This document shows, in pieces, positions 7,047 to 14,880 of a stretch of 64,000 nt of DNA. Source of the DNA: Marinobacterium rhizophilum (GTDB lineage: Bacteria > Pseudomonadota > Gammaproteobacteria > Pseudomonadales > Balneatricaceae); assembly GCF_024397915.1 (NCBI RefSeq), contig NZ_CP073347.1, forward strand, positions 434,001 to 498,000, read 5' to 3'. Under the pieces are notes generated by a model, which saw nothing but the letters and a program-made list of their open reading frames with translations, ran no database searches and was not told the origin of the DNA. Both the position numbers and the translations under genes were made by a program. Each line of letters opens with the position of its first letter. Position 1 is the stretch's first letter.

Positions 7047-8813
7047 ATGCCGTTTCCCAAGCGATTAACAAACGCCTTTTGCGTCACTCAGGGCCGTGCT
7101 GCCCTGGCCTCATTCGTGCTCGGTACCTCGCTGTGCCTGCTGCCCGTTATCGGCGCAGAGGCTGCGGCCATTCTGGAGGGCGATCGCAGCGTACCGGCCG
7201 ATGCCCGTAACGGCATGGTGGTCACGAGTCACTACCTGGCGACCGATGAAGCCCTCAACGTGCTGGAAAAGGGTGGCAATGCCATCGATGCGGCGGTGAC
7301 GGCGGCCTTTGCGCTGGCCGTGACACAGCCGCGTTCGGGCAATATCGGCGGCGGTGGCTTTATGCTGGTGTCCTCCGAAAGTGCCGGCGAGGTGGTGGCC
7401 ATCGACTACCGTGAAAAGGCGCCCGCCGGCGCCACGCGGGACATGTTCCTGGACAAGGACGGTAACGTCGACAGCGATATCAGTCGCTATTCCCACAAGG
7501 CGGCCGGCGTGCCGGGAACGGTGGCAGGCCTGGCACTGGCGCTGGAAAAGTACGGCACCCTGTCGCTGGCCGATGCCCTGGCCCCGGCCATCCGGCTGGC
7601 CGACGAGGGCTTCGTGATTCCGTCACGCTTCAGTGACGGCATCAAGGCAAGTGCCGAGCGGCTGGGCAAGTTTGACTCCAGCACCAAGGTGTTTTTCAAG
7701 CCTGACGGCAGTTTCTATGAGCCGGGCGAGCTGTTCGTGCAGAAGGACCTGGCGGCCACGCTCAAGCGCATCGCGGAACAGGGTGTAAAGGGGTTTTACG
7801 AAGGTGAAACCGCCGACCTGATCGTGGCCCAGATGCAGCGCGGCGGTGGCCTGATCAGCCATGAAGATCTGAAAAACTATGCACCCGCAGTGCGCACACC
7901 GGTACATGGCAACTACCGCGGTTACGATGTCTACTCCATGAGCCCGCCCAGTTCCGGTGGTACCCATGTGGTACAGATCCTGAACATGCTGGAGGGCTAT
8001 CCGATCGCCGAAACGGGGCATAACTCGGCGGCCACCATTCACCTGATGGCTGAAGCCATGAAGCGGGCCTACGCCGACCGTTCCGAATATCTCGGCGATA
8101 CGGATTTCGTCAAGGTGCCGGTGGCCGGGCTGACGTCCAAGGATTATGCTGCACAGCTGCGCGACACCATCGACCCGCTCAGGGCCACCGACAGCGCCAG
8201 TCTCAAGCCCGGTGACCCGGCCCCCTACGAGAGCAATGAGACGACCCACTTTTCGGTGGTCGACAAGTTTGGCAACGCGGTATCCAACACCTACACCATC
8301 AATTTCAGTTACGGCTCTCACATCGTGGTCGATGGCGCGGGCTTTCTGCTGAATAACGAAATGGACGACTTCAGTGCCAAGCCAGGCGTACCCAATGCCT
8401 ACGGCCTGATTGGCGGCGAGGCAAACAAGATCGAGCCCGGCAAGCGCATGCTCAGCTCGATGTCGCCCACCATCGTGCAGAAAGACGGCAAGAACTTCCT
8501 GGTGACCGGCAGTCCCGGCGGTTCGCGCATCATTACCACCACGCTGCAGGTGCTGATGAACGTGATCGATCACAACCTCAATATTCAGGCGGCGGTGAAT
8601 GCGCCGCGCGTGCATCATCAGTGGCTGCCGGATGAAATTCGGGTGGAAGAGGGTATCAGCCCGGATACGGTGAAACTGCTTGAGGGCATGGGGCATACGG
8701 TGTCGCAAAAAGCCGCCATGGGGGCGATTCAGAGCATCATGGTAGCCGAGGATGGCACCTTTTATGGTGGTGCCGACCCTAGGCGCAGCACCTCGTCGGC
8801 GCGGGGTTTTTAG
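7047..8813 (+). CDS. ggt: Gamma-glutamyltransferase, periplasmic
   Basis: A 588-residue Ntn-hydrolase that transfers or hydrolyses gamma-glutamyl groups of glutathione. The ATG at 7047 follows AAGGA and gives a signal peptide (hydrophobic stretch ASFVLGTSLCLLPVIG, cleavage near AEAAA); the frame is open further upstream, but that would bury the signal. The autoprocessing nucleophile is the second Thr of NETTHFSVVD, which splits large and small subunits. The PSSGG and NNEMDDFS motifs are intact. Its place between mtnBCD and mtnAK suggests a role in sulfur-amino-acid recycling from glutathione, which is inference. Confidence 0.95.
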   Translation: MPFPKRLTNAFCVTQGRAALASFVLGTSLCLLPVIGAEAAAILEGDRSVPADARNGMVVTSHYLATDEALNVLEKGGNAIDAAVTAAFALAVTQPRSGNIGGGGFMLVSSESAGEVVAIDYREKAPAGATRDMFLDKDGNVDSDISRYSHKAAGVPGTVAGLALALEKYGTLSLADALAPAIRLADEGFVIPSRFSDGIKASAERLGKFDSSTKVFFKPDGSFYEPGELFVQKDLAATLKRIAEQGVKGFYEGETADLIVAQMQRGGGLISHEDLKNYAPAVRTPVHGNYRGYDVYSMSPPSSGGTHVVQILNMLEGYPIAETGHNSAATIHLMAEAMKRAYADRSEYLGDTDFVKVPVAGLTSKDYAAQLRDTIDPLRATDSASLKPGDPAPYESNETTHFSVVDKFGNAVSNTYTINFSYGSHIVVDGAGFLLNNEMDDFSAKPGVPNAYGLIGGEANKIEPGKRMLSSMSPTIVQKDGKNFLVTGSPGGSRIITTTLQVLMNVIDHNLNIQAAVNAPRVHHQWLPDEIRVEEGISPDTVKLLEGMGHTVSQKAAMGAIQSIMVAEDGTFYGGADPRRSTSSARGF

Positions 8814-8941
8814 CGCTTTACCCCCGTTGCCCGGTGGGCGCCTTAGCGGCCGGTATTGCGCCCGCCCGCGCCCTGGCGTACCGGCAAGGCGTGCCTGGCT
8901 GGTCTATGATTGAGGCAGACTTATTCATAGGGGATAGACCA

Positions 8942-9346
8942 ATGTCCCGCGCACAGGAAAGGTATCATGAGCGACAGCAGCACGGACTGTCGATCTTCGG
9001 CAAGGACCTGATACGCCGCTGTGGCGCCCACTGCGAGCTGTGTGACCGCCAGGGCGTAAGCCTCAAGGTATTTGAAGTGCCGCCGGTGGAGACACCGGCC
9101 AACTTCGACCACTGCGTCATGCTGTGTGAGGTGTGTTTCAAGCAGATCCTCCAGCCCAGGAAGCGCGATCCTCATCACTGGCGCTGCCTCAGGACGGCAG
9201 TCTGGAGTTCGACCCCGGCCGCACGGGTGCTGGCCATCGCTCTGCTCGATACTTTTATTGGCCGCGAAGACTGGGCCATGCAACTGCACGAGCAACTCTA
9301 TCTGGATCCCGAAGAGCAACTCTGGGTGGACTCCATCGATTTTTAG
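8942..9346 (+). CDS. PhnA-like zinc ribbon protein
   Basis: A 134-residue protein. Four cysteines in two pairs (CELC near residue 32 and CEVC near 63) form a PhnA-type zinc ribbon, and the EVPPVE motif between them is typical of the family. The C-terminus (LDPEEQLWVDSIDF) is acidic. The ATG at 8942 is chosen because AGGGGAT precedes it. Despite the PhnA name, members are not shown to be phosphonate enzymes and no phn genes are nearby. The function is unknown. Confidence 0.75.
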   Translation: MSRAQERYHERQQHGLSIFGKDLIRRCGAHCELCDRQGVSLKVFEVPPVETPANFDHCVMLCEVCFKQILQPRKRDPHHWRCLRTAVWSSTPAARVLAIALLDTFIGREDWAMQLHEQLYLDPEEQLWVDSIDF

Positions 9347-9420
9347 CACGGTCCTGCTTTAAAAACGCCCCCAGGCCCAGAGGTGTTGAGCGCGCTGCGG
9401 AGTCAAATGGCCGCTGGCGC

Positions 9421-9657
9421 TTAACTTTGTGACCGCTGCTGGACGCCAAATTCGAAGGGTGTCAGGTAGCCGTCCTGGTTGGCATCAAGCGAGGTGAAAT
9501 AGGTTTTCAGGTCCGCGTAGGCGCTGGACTCCTGCCAGCTGAGCTTGCCGTCGTTATCGACATCCAGTTCCTGAAACAGCGTTTGCACCGGATCTGCGTG
9601 GAGCGTGGCGCAGGTGGTGAGCAGGGCGGCACCGAGGGTGGCTGTAAGGGTTCGCAT
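9421..9657 (-). CDS. Small secreted EF-hand protein
   Basis: A 78-residue protein with a signal peptide (MRTLTATLGAALLTTCATLHA) and two EF-hand loops, DVDNDGKLSWQE and DANQDGYLTPFE. Both have the Asp/Asn/Asp pattern of calcium binding. The ATG at 9657 is preferred because AAGGAG ends six bases before it; an ATG two codons upstream abuts the ribosome site. It resembles the EF-hand protein at 26520-26789 in layout. It probably binds calcium in the periplasm; the partner is unknown. Confidence 0.8.
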   Translation of the reverse strand: MRTLTATLGAALLTTCATLHADPVQTLFQELDVDNDGKLSWQESSAYADLKTYFTSLDANQDGYLTPFEFGVQQRSQS

Positions 9658-9995
9658 GGACATCTCCTTTCCTTTTGACAAGTCTCGCCTTGCGCATGGC
9701 GATATTTGTGCCAGAAAAATATAGTCCTTTTATAACAGTAGTTTAGGTGTTTTCAGTCAGGTCGTAACGAAGGGCTCGGGAGCGGGCGGGGGCGAAACAG
9801 GCCAGGTTCTGTCTTGTTTTCGCGACGCTATTGTCGGCGGGTTCTACTAATCTTTTAAATTCAATGGCTTGGGGTGTTTCTGTTTGGCGACGGCCACGGG
9901 CCGGGTAAGGCTGGCGCCGGGGCGTGCAACATGCCACGGCCGAGCCTCACCTGAGGCGGGCGGCCTCGGGGCGGGCTCAACAGGCAGCGTGTTGT
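9658..9995. other. Intergenic region between mtnA and the EF-hand gene
   Basis: About 340 bases with no convincing gene. It contains the 3' flank of mtnA (minus strand) and the promoter region of the EF-hand gene. An AT-rich stretch near 9710-9745 could hold a promoter. No strong hairpin with a T tract was seen. Confidence 0.4.
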
Positions 9996-11015
9996 TCAGA
10001 GGTGGCTGAGGGCGCCGGCCTTCACCTGTTCGGGGCTGAGCACGGCCGTATCCAGAATCCAGCCGGTCACCAGGCTGGCCGGCGTCACGTCGAAGGCCGG
10101 GTTGTACACCGGCGCATCTTCCGGGCTCCAGCGCACCTGGCCAAAACTGCCGCTGACGCCCTGTACTTCTGCGGCTGAGCGCTGTTCGATGGGAATCTGG
10201 CTGCCATCGGGGCACTGCGGATCCACCGTGGTATAGGGGGCCACGACGTAAAACGGCACCTGGTGATAACGGGCATTGACCGCCAGCGAATAGGTACCCA
10301 CCTTGTTGGCGAAGTCGCCGTTGGCGGCGATCCGGTCGGAACCCACCAGAATGCAGTCGACCTTGCCCTGGGCCATCAGCATGGCGGCCATGCTGTCGCA
10401 GATCAGGGTGTAGGGCACCTGCAGTTGGCGCATTTCCCAGCAGGTCAGCCGGCCGCCCTGCAGTAGCGGGCGGGTCTCGTCCACATACACATGAATACCC
10501 TTGCCCTGGCGGTGGGCTTCCCCGATAACGCCAATGGCGGTGCCGACACCTGCCGTAGCAAGGCTGCCGGTATTGCAGTGGGTCAGAATACGGGTGCCGG
10601 GTTCGATCAGCGCCGCACCCTGGCGCGCCATGTTCAGGCACAGCTGGACATCTTCATCGAAAATGCGTTCTGCACAGGCGCCCAGCGCAAGCGCGCCCTG
10701 TTCACGCAGGGTGGCCAGCATGCGGTCCATGCAGTTCATCAGGTTGACCGCCGTAGGGCGCGCCTCGCGCAACGTTGCCGCAGCCTGTTCCAGCGCAGTG
10801 GGGCTCTCGCCCCGTTCGGCCAGGTGGGCCAGCAGCAGGCTGGCGCCAATGCCGATCAGCGGGGCGCCGCGAATCTGCAGTTTGCGAATCATGTCCACCA
10901 TGGCCTCCACCGAGGTGCATTCCAGCCAGCGCTCCTGGTCCGGCAACTGGTGCTGGTCCAGCACCCAAAGCTGGCCCTGCTGGTATTTCAGGCTGGTGGA
11001 GATCAGGTCTTTCAT
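9996..11015 (-). CDS. mtnA: S-methyl-5-thioribose-1-phosphate isomerase
   Basis: A 339-residue aldose-ketose isomerase of the eIF2B-like fold. It converts methylthioribose-1-phosphate to methylthioribulose-1-phosphate, the substrate of MtnB. The catalytic Cys lies in THCNTGSLATAG and the catalytic Asp in VGSDRIAANGDFANKVGT. RGAPLIG near the N-terminus binds the phosphate. Length and motifs match MtnA. It is divergent from mtnK, separated by 142 bases, so the two probably share a control region. Confidence 0.96.
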   Translation of the reverse strand: MKDLISTSLKYQQGQLWVLDQHQLPDQERWLECTSVEAMVDMIRKLQIRGAPLIGIGASLLLAHLAERGESPTALEQAAATLREARPTAVNLMNCMDRMLATLREQGALALGACAERIFDEDVQLCLNMARQGAALIEPGTRILTHCNTGSLATAGVGTAIGVIGEAHRQGKGIHVYVDETRPLLQGGRLTCWEMRQLQVPYTLICDSMAAMLMAQGKVDCILVGSDRIAANGDFANKVGTYSLAVNARYHQVPFYVVAPYTTVDPQCPDGSQIPIEQRSAAEVQGVSGSFGQVRWSPEDAPVYNPAFDVTPASLVTGWILDTAVLSPEQVKAGALSHL

Positions 11016-11157
11016 GGCGAGTCACAACTGGCTGTCTTGAGGGAGGCGATACCATAACAAAGTGGCCCGGATGAAAATAGATGCAATTGCCATAAGCAAA
11101 TCGCCGGCGTTTTTGCCAGAATAGGCGCTTTTACAGCGTATTTGACGGGCAGAAACC
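11016..11157. promoter_or_regulatory. Divergent promoter region of mtnA and mtnK
   Basis: 142 bases between the divergent starts of mtnA and mtnK. The central part (11056-11105) is AT-richer than the flanks and suits back-to-back promoters. No SAM riboswitch or clear operator was recognised, so control of the pair is unknown. Confidence 0.5.
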
Positions 11158-12354
11158 ATGACCGACTGCAAGTTTGCCAATGATGCCGAAGTGATCGACT
11201 TTGCGCGGACCCACTCCGGCGTTTTCCAGGCGGGAGCGAATCTCGGCGTCGAGGAAATCGGCGATGGCAATATCAATTTCGTATACCGGGTTTACGCCGA
11301 TGACGGCACCAGTGTCATTATCAAGCAGGCACTGCATTACATTCGCATCATCGGTGAGGGCTGGCCGCTATCCCAGGATCGCATCCGCATCGAAGCCGAA
11401 GCGTTGCAGCAGGAAGCGCTCTACTGCCCCGACCTGGTTCCCCGGGTTTACCACTTCGATGCCGCCCGTTCCGCCATCGTGATGGAGGACATCGGTGCCC
11501 ATGAGAACCTGCGCCATGCGCTGATCGCCCGGACCCATTTGCCGCTGCTGGCAGAGCACCTGGGGCGCTTTGCGGCCGACACCCTGTTCCACACCTCGGA
11601 CCTGTACCTGGATGCGCACCGCAAGAAGGAGCTGGTGGGGCGCTTTATCAACCCGGATCTGTGCAAGATCACCGAGGACCTGTTCTTCTGGGACCCGTAC
11701 TGCGATCACGAACGCAACAATATCAACCCGCTGCTGTGGGACGAGGCCGAAGCTCTGTGGCAGGATGCGCCGCTGAAGCTGGAAGTGGCCCGTCTGAAGC
11801 ATCGATTCCTGACCTGCGCGCAGGCGCTGTTGCACGGTGACCTGCATTCGGGTTCCGTGTTCGCCTGTGCCGAGGGGACCAAGGTAATCGACCCGGAGTT
11901 TGCCTACTTTGGGCCCATGGGCTTTGATGTCGGCAGCGTGCTGGGCAATCTGTTGCTGAATGTAGCCGGCCAGGCTGAACTGCCCGGGGATGCAGCCGAA
12001 CGCGCTGCCTACCAGGCATGGTTGCTGGAGACCATTGCCGGCTTCTGGAACACCTTTGCCGGGCGCTTTGGCGCCCTGATGGAGGAGAAGACCCAGGACC
12101 CGTCACTTGACCTCGCCCTGTACCGTGACGCCTTCCTGGCCGAGCTGCTGGCTGACAGCATCGGCTACGCCGGCACCGAGATGATCCGGCGTACCCTGGG
12201 GCTGGCCCATGTCGCCGATCTGGACGCCATCGAGGATCCACAGCGCCGGGCGCTTGCCGAGAGCAGGGTGCTGCATCTTGGGCGCGCGATGATCATGCAG
12301 CGCGGCGAGTTCGGGTCAATCGAGACGCTGGTGGCCTTTGTGCGGGATCACTGA
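11158..12354 (+). CDS. mtnK: S-methyl-5-thioribose kinase
   Basis: A 398-residue APH-fold kinase. It phosphorylates methylthioribose at C1, giving the MtnA substrate. LLHGDLHSGSVFA carries the catalytic Asp of the brenner motif, and the metal-binding Asp follows in VIDPEFAYFGP. The glycine-rich loop region IGDGNINFVYRV and the VMEDIGAHENLRHAL segment are typical of MtnK. Its presence means the pathway runs through MTA nucleosidase plus kinase rather than MTA phosphorylase. A strong terminator follows. Confidence 0.95.
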   Translation: MTDCKFANDAEVIDFARTHSGVFQAGANLGVEEIGDGNINFVYRVYADDGTSVIIKQALHYIRIIGEGWPLSQDRIRIEAEALQQEALYCPDLVPRVYHFDAARSAIVMEDIGAHENLRHALIARTHLPLLAEHLGRFAADTLFHTSDLYLDAHRKKELVGRFINPDLCKITEDLFFWDPYCDHERNNINPLLWDEAEALWQDAPLKLEVARLKHRFLTCAQALLHGDLHSGSVFACAEGTKVIDPEFAYFGPMGFDVGSVLGNLLLNVAGQAELPGDAAERAAYQAWLLETIAGFWNTFAGRFGALMEEKTQDPSLDLALYRDAFLAELLADSIGYAGTEMIRRTLGLAHVADLDAIEDPQRRALAESRVLHLGRAMIMQRGEFGSIETLVAFVRDH

Positions 12355-12387
12355 AGTTCAGTTCCAACCTCTGGGGAAGCAGCATTG

Positions 12388-12426
12388 AAAACGGGAGTGG
12401 CCTGACAAGCCACTCCCGTTTTTGCA
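12388..12426. terminator. Rho-independent bidirectional terminator
   Basis: A perfect 14-base stem: AAAACGGGAGTGGC at 12388-12401 pairs with GCCACTCCCGTTTT at 12409-12422, around the loop CTGACAA. T and A tracts on the two sides let it end both mtnK (plus) and the convergent gene at 12449-13252 (minus). Confidence 0.9.
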
Positions 12427-12448
12427 GGTATGGAGGCTGCACCATCGT

Positions 12449-13252
12449 TCAGGGGCTGCGTTGAGACATGAAATGGTGATAGATCTGCACCAGTTCGTCT
12501 TCCGAGAAGGTGACCACCACCAGTTGCTGCCCCGGCAGAATCAGGTTCGGATCCTGACCCAGCAGTCCCTGCTGATAATTGTAGATATAGGTTTCACGCA
12601 CCTTGTCATCCAGCACCTTGCCCAGGAACGAACTGCTGCGATCGCCCAGGCGTTCGTCGGCATCTTCTGGAATAGAAACCTGGATGGACCCGCCCGCCTG
12701 GGGCAGCTCAAGGCCTTGGGCAAAGGAATTGATCAGGCCGCTGTTAAGGATGCCCCAGAGTCCGTCCTTGTCGAACTCATTCACGGCATGGATATAGAAG
12801 ATCTTGCCGTTGGCCAGTTCCGGGTTGCTGAGCAGTTCCTGCAGCGTCACCTGTCCGGCCAGCTGGGGCAGGGTACCGCTTGAGGGTGCCTGTTGAGAAC
12901 GATCGCTGTCAGTGCGGGTGATGGAAGGGCGAACATCCACGGCATAGGCGGTCGCTGCGGCGGCATCGATCAGCTCGGGACCCAGCGCCATTTCAAGCTC
13001 GACATTGTCCGCCAGTACCTGGGATTCCGGCAGCAGCAACAGCTGGCTGGCGTTGACGAAACTGCTGGCCTGGCCAATCGCAATCGGCTGATCGGCATCG
13101 GCGGTGAGCTGCTCGATGTGGGACCGGGCCTGCTGGCGCTCCACATCACTGATAACGGGCCTGGGCGCCTCGGCGGGGTCTTGCGGTGCAAAAAAAAGCC
13201 AGATGGCGGTCATGGCCAGGGCTATGGTCACGATCAGTAGCAGTCGTTGCAT
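12449..13252 (-). CDS. Membrane-anchored hypothetical protein with LysM-like C-terminus
   Basis: A 267-residue protein with a single N-terminal membrane segment (MQRLLLIVTIALAMTAIWLFF), then a predicted periplasmic part. The C-terminus (QGLLGQDPNLILPGQQLVVV) looks like the end of a LysM repeat, where N-x-I-x-PGQ is typical, so it may touch peptidoglycan. The middle (VTLQELLSNPEL...) is unassigned. It is convergent with mtnK and divergent from the Smr gene. The function is unknown. Confidence 0.7.
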   Translation of the reverse strand: MQRLLLIVTIALAMTAIWLFFAPQDPAEAPRPVISDVERQQARSHIEQLTADADQPIAIGQASSFVNASQLLLLPESQVLADNVELEMALGPELIDAAAATAYAVDVRPSITRTDSDRSQQAPSSGTLPQLAGQVTLQELLSNPELANGKIFYIHAVNEFDKDGLWGILNSGLINSFAQGLELPQAGGSIQVSIPEDADERLGDRSSSFLGKVLDDKVRETYIYNYQQGLLGQDPNLILPGQQLVVVTFSEDELVQIYHHFMSQRSP

Positions 13253-13435
13253 CGGTGTGGTTCCCTGTTTCGCAGGCGGACAGTTGACGGGCAGATAATC
13301 GCACCGCGTCCACTTTAGAACAGATTGCGGCAGCGCGAAAGCGTTGGGAAGGGGCTGGAAATGGAGGGGCCAGTCATTGTTATACTGGCATGCCCTGTAT
13401 CCCGCAGGCTCCGTTGCAACCCTGGAGGAATGGTG

Positions 13436-14014
13436 ATGGCCGGTTCAGATCCCAACAGTGACTTCGATCAGTTGATGCAGCGCGATGGGGTGGCTCCGCT
13501 GCGCCACAGCCCAAGGGCCGATACCGGAACCGTGCGGCTGCCACCGGCCGTATTGACCGCCAGGCGCCGCGCCGCAGAGGGTTCTGCCGACGGCCTGGGA
13601 CTCGAAATTCTGCAGCCGGTCGATCCCCATGACCCGCTGGAATGGAAACGTGACGGTGTGCAGGAGGGGGTCTACCGCAACCTTCGCCTGGGGCGTTACC
13701 GCGCCGATGCGAGGCTTGAACTGATCAGGAAGACCCTGGGGCAGGCGCAGGACGAGTTGCGTCACTTTGTGCGTGAGTGCACCACCCATGGCATAAGGAC
13801 CTGTGCCATCAGTCACGGTCGCGGGCGCCGCACGGGGGATGCCGCCAGCGAGATGCGCAGTGCGCTCAACCAGTGGCTGCCGTTGCTGGATGAGGTGCTG
13901 GCGTTCCATTCGGCACCGCCCGAACAGGGCGGCCTTGGCGTGGTCCATGTGATGCTGCGCAAGAACGAGGCCCAGCGCCAGGATAACTGGGAGCGGCACC
14001 AGAAACGGGGCTGA
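13436..14014 (+). CDS. Smr domain protein (SmrA/YdaL-like putative endonuclease)
   Basis: A 192-residue protein with an unstructured N-terminal part and a C-terminal Smr domain. The domain shows HGIRTCAISHGRG and a final VVHVMLRKNEA strand. Smr domains, also found at the C-terminus of MutS2, have nicking endonuclease or RNase activity. The ATG at 13436 follows GGAGG by seven bases, and an in-frame ATG at 13430 is too close to it. TATACT at about 13380-13386 may be the -10 element. Confidence 0.85.
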   Translation: MAGSDPNSDFDQLMQRDGVAPLRHSPRADTGTVRLPPAVLTARRRAAEGSADGLGLEILQPVDPHDPLEWKRDGVQEGVYRNLRLGRYRADARLELIRKTLGQAQDELRHFVRECTTHGIRTCAISHGRGRRTGDAASEMRSALNQWLPLLDEVLAFHSAPPEQGGLGVVHVMLRKNEAQRQDNWERHQKRG

Positions 14015-14121
14015 TGTCTGGCCGCGCCTGTGCGTGGCGCGGCTATACTTGAGAGTCGAGAGCCGGCCTGCCGGGTTCAGGCAGGGGGTCATCGAGTAGT
14101 GCTTTGTAGATGGAGCCAGTC

Positions 14122-14727
14122 ATGACGGAAAAAATCGAGGAGGTGTTGCTGTTCTGGTTCGGGCCGCTGCACAACGGCATTGCCTGTGAATCGAAACAGC
14201 GGCTCTGGTGGGAAGGGCGCGAGGAGGATGACCGGCAGCTGGATGAGCTGTTCGCGCCCCTGGTGCGCCGGGCCATGCGCGGTGAGCTGGAAGCCTGGGC
14301 CAGCAGTCCGCGGGGGCGACTGGCATTGATTCTGCTGCTGGATCAATTCAGTCGCAGCATCTACCGGGGTACGGCGGACGCTTTTGGCGGTGACGCCCTG
14401 GCGCTGGAAAACTGCCAGCGGGGGATTGCCCTGGGTCACGACCTGGCGCTGGAGACCGCCGAACGGCTGTTTTTCTATATGCCGCTGGAGCACGCCGAGT
14501 CTCTGGAGGCGCAAAACCTGCTTGTCGCTCAGCTTGAATCACTGCGGCAAACCCTCGTGGGGGCGCCCCGCAGCCAGCTGGATAACGCGCTGGATTTTGC
14601 CCATCAGCACCGCGACCTGATCGTGCGTTTTGGGCGTTTTCCCCATCGCAACACCGTGCTCGGGCGAGTGTCCACCGAGCAGGAGCTGGCCTACCTCAAC
14701 CAGTCACACCATCGCTGGGGTCAGTAG
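14122..14727 (+). CDS. DUF924 family protein
   Basis: A 201-residue, mostly helical TPR-like protein of the DUF924 family. Characteristic motifs are VLLFWFG at the start, LILLLDQFSRSIYRG in the middle, FYMPLEHAE, and RFGRFPHRNTVLGR near the C-terminus. The ATG at 14122 has a GGAG site six bases upstream, unlike the in-frame ATG at 14110. The function is unknown; it appears to be cytosolic and monocistronic. Confidence 0.85.
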   Translation: MTEKIEEVLLFWFGPLHNGIACESKQRLWWEGREEDDRQLDELFAPLVRRAMRGELEAWASSPRGRLALILLLDQFSRSIYRGTADAFGGDALALENCQRGIALGHDLALETAERLFFYMPLEHAESLEAQNLLVAQLESLRQTLVGAPRSQLDNALDFAHQHRDLIVRFGRFPHRNTVLGRVSTEQELAYLNQSHHRWGQ

Positions 14728-14777
14728 GGCCCCGTACTCGAGGGTCGTGCAAACGAACAGTCATTGAATTTTCAATA

Positions 14778-14790
14778 TGAATAAAATTCA
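14778..14790 (+). promoter_or_regulatory. Predicted MetR binding site upstream of metE
   Basis: TGAATAAAATTCA fits the MetR consensus TGAA-N5-TTCA exactly. It lies about 90 bases before the metE start in an AT-rich control region. A degenerate half-site pair, TGAATTTTCA, lies just upstream at 14765-14774. MetR with homocysteine activates metE in enteric bacteria. No metR gene is in this window. Confidence 0.7.
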
Positions 14791-14880
14791 ATAAATGCAA
14801 AAAATACATCAATTTAACTAATTGTCATGTGTCGTCATAATGCTTCCCACTTCAATGGCTGCATTAAAGGGACGCATATC

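Noticed and set aside
14728..14880. Cobalamin riboswitch before metE
   Set aside because: The gap is only about 150 bases, AT-rich and without a B12-box; a MetR site explains it better.
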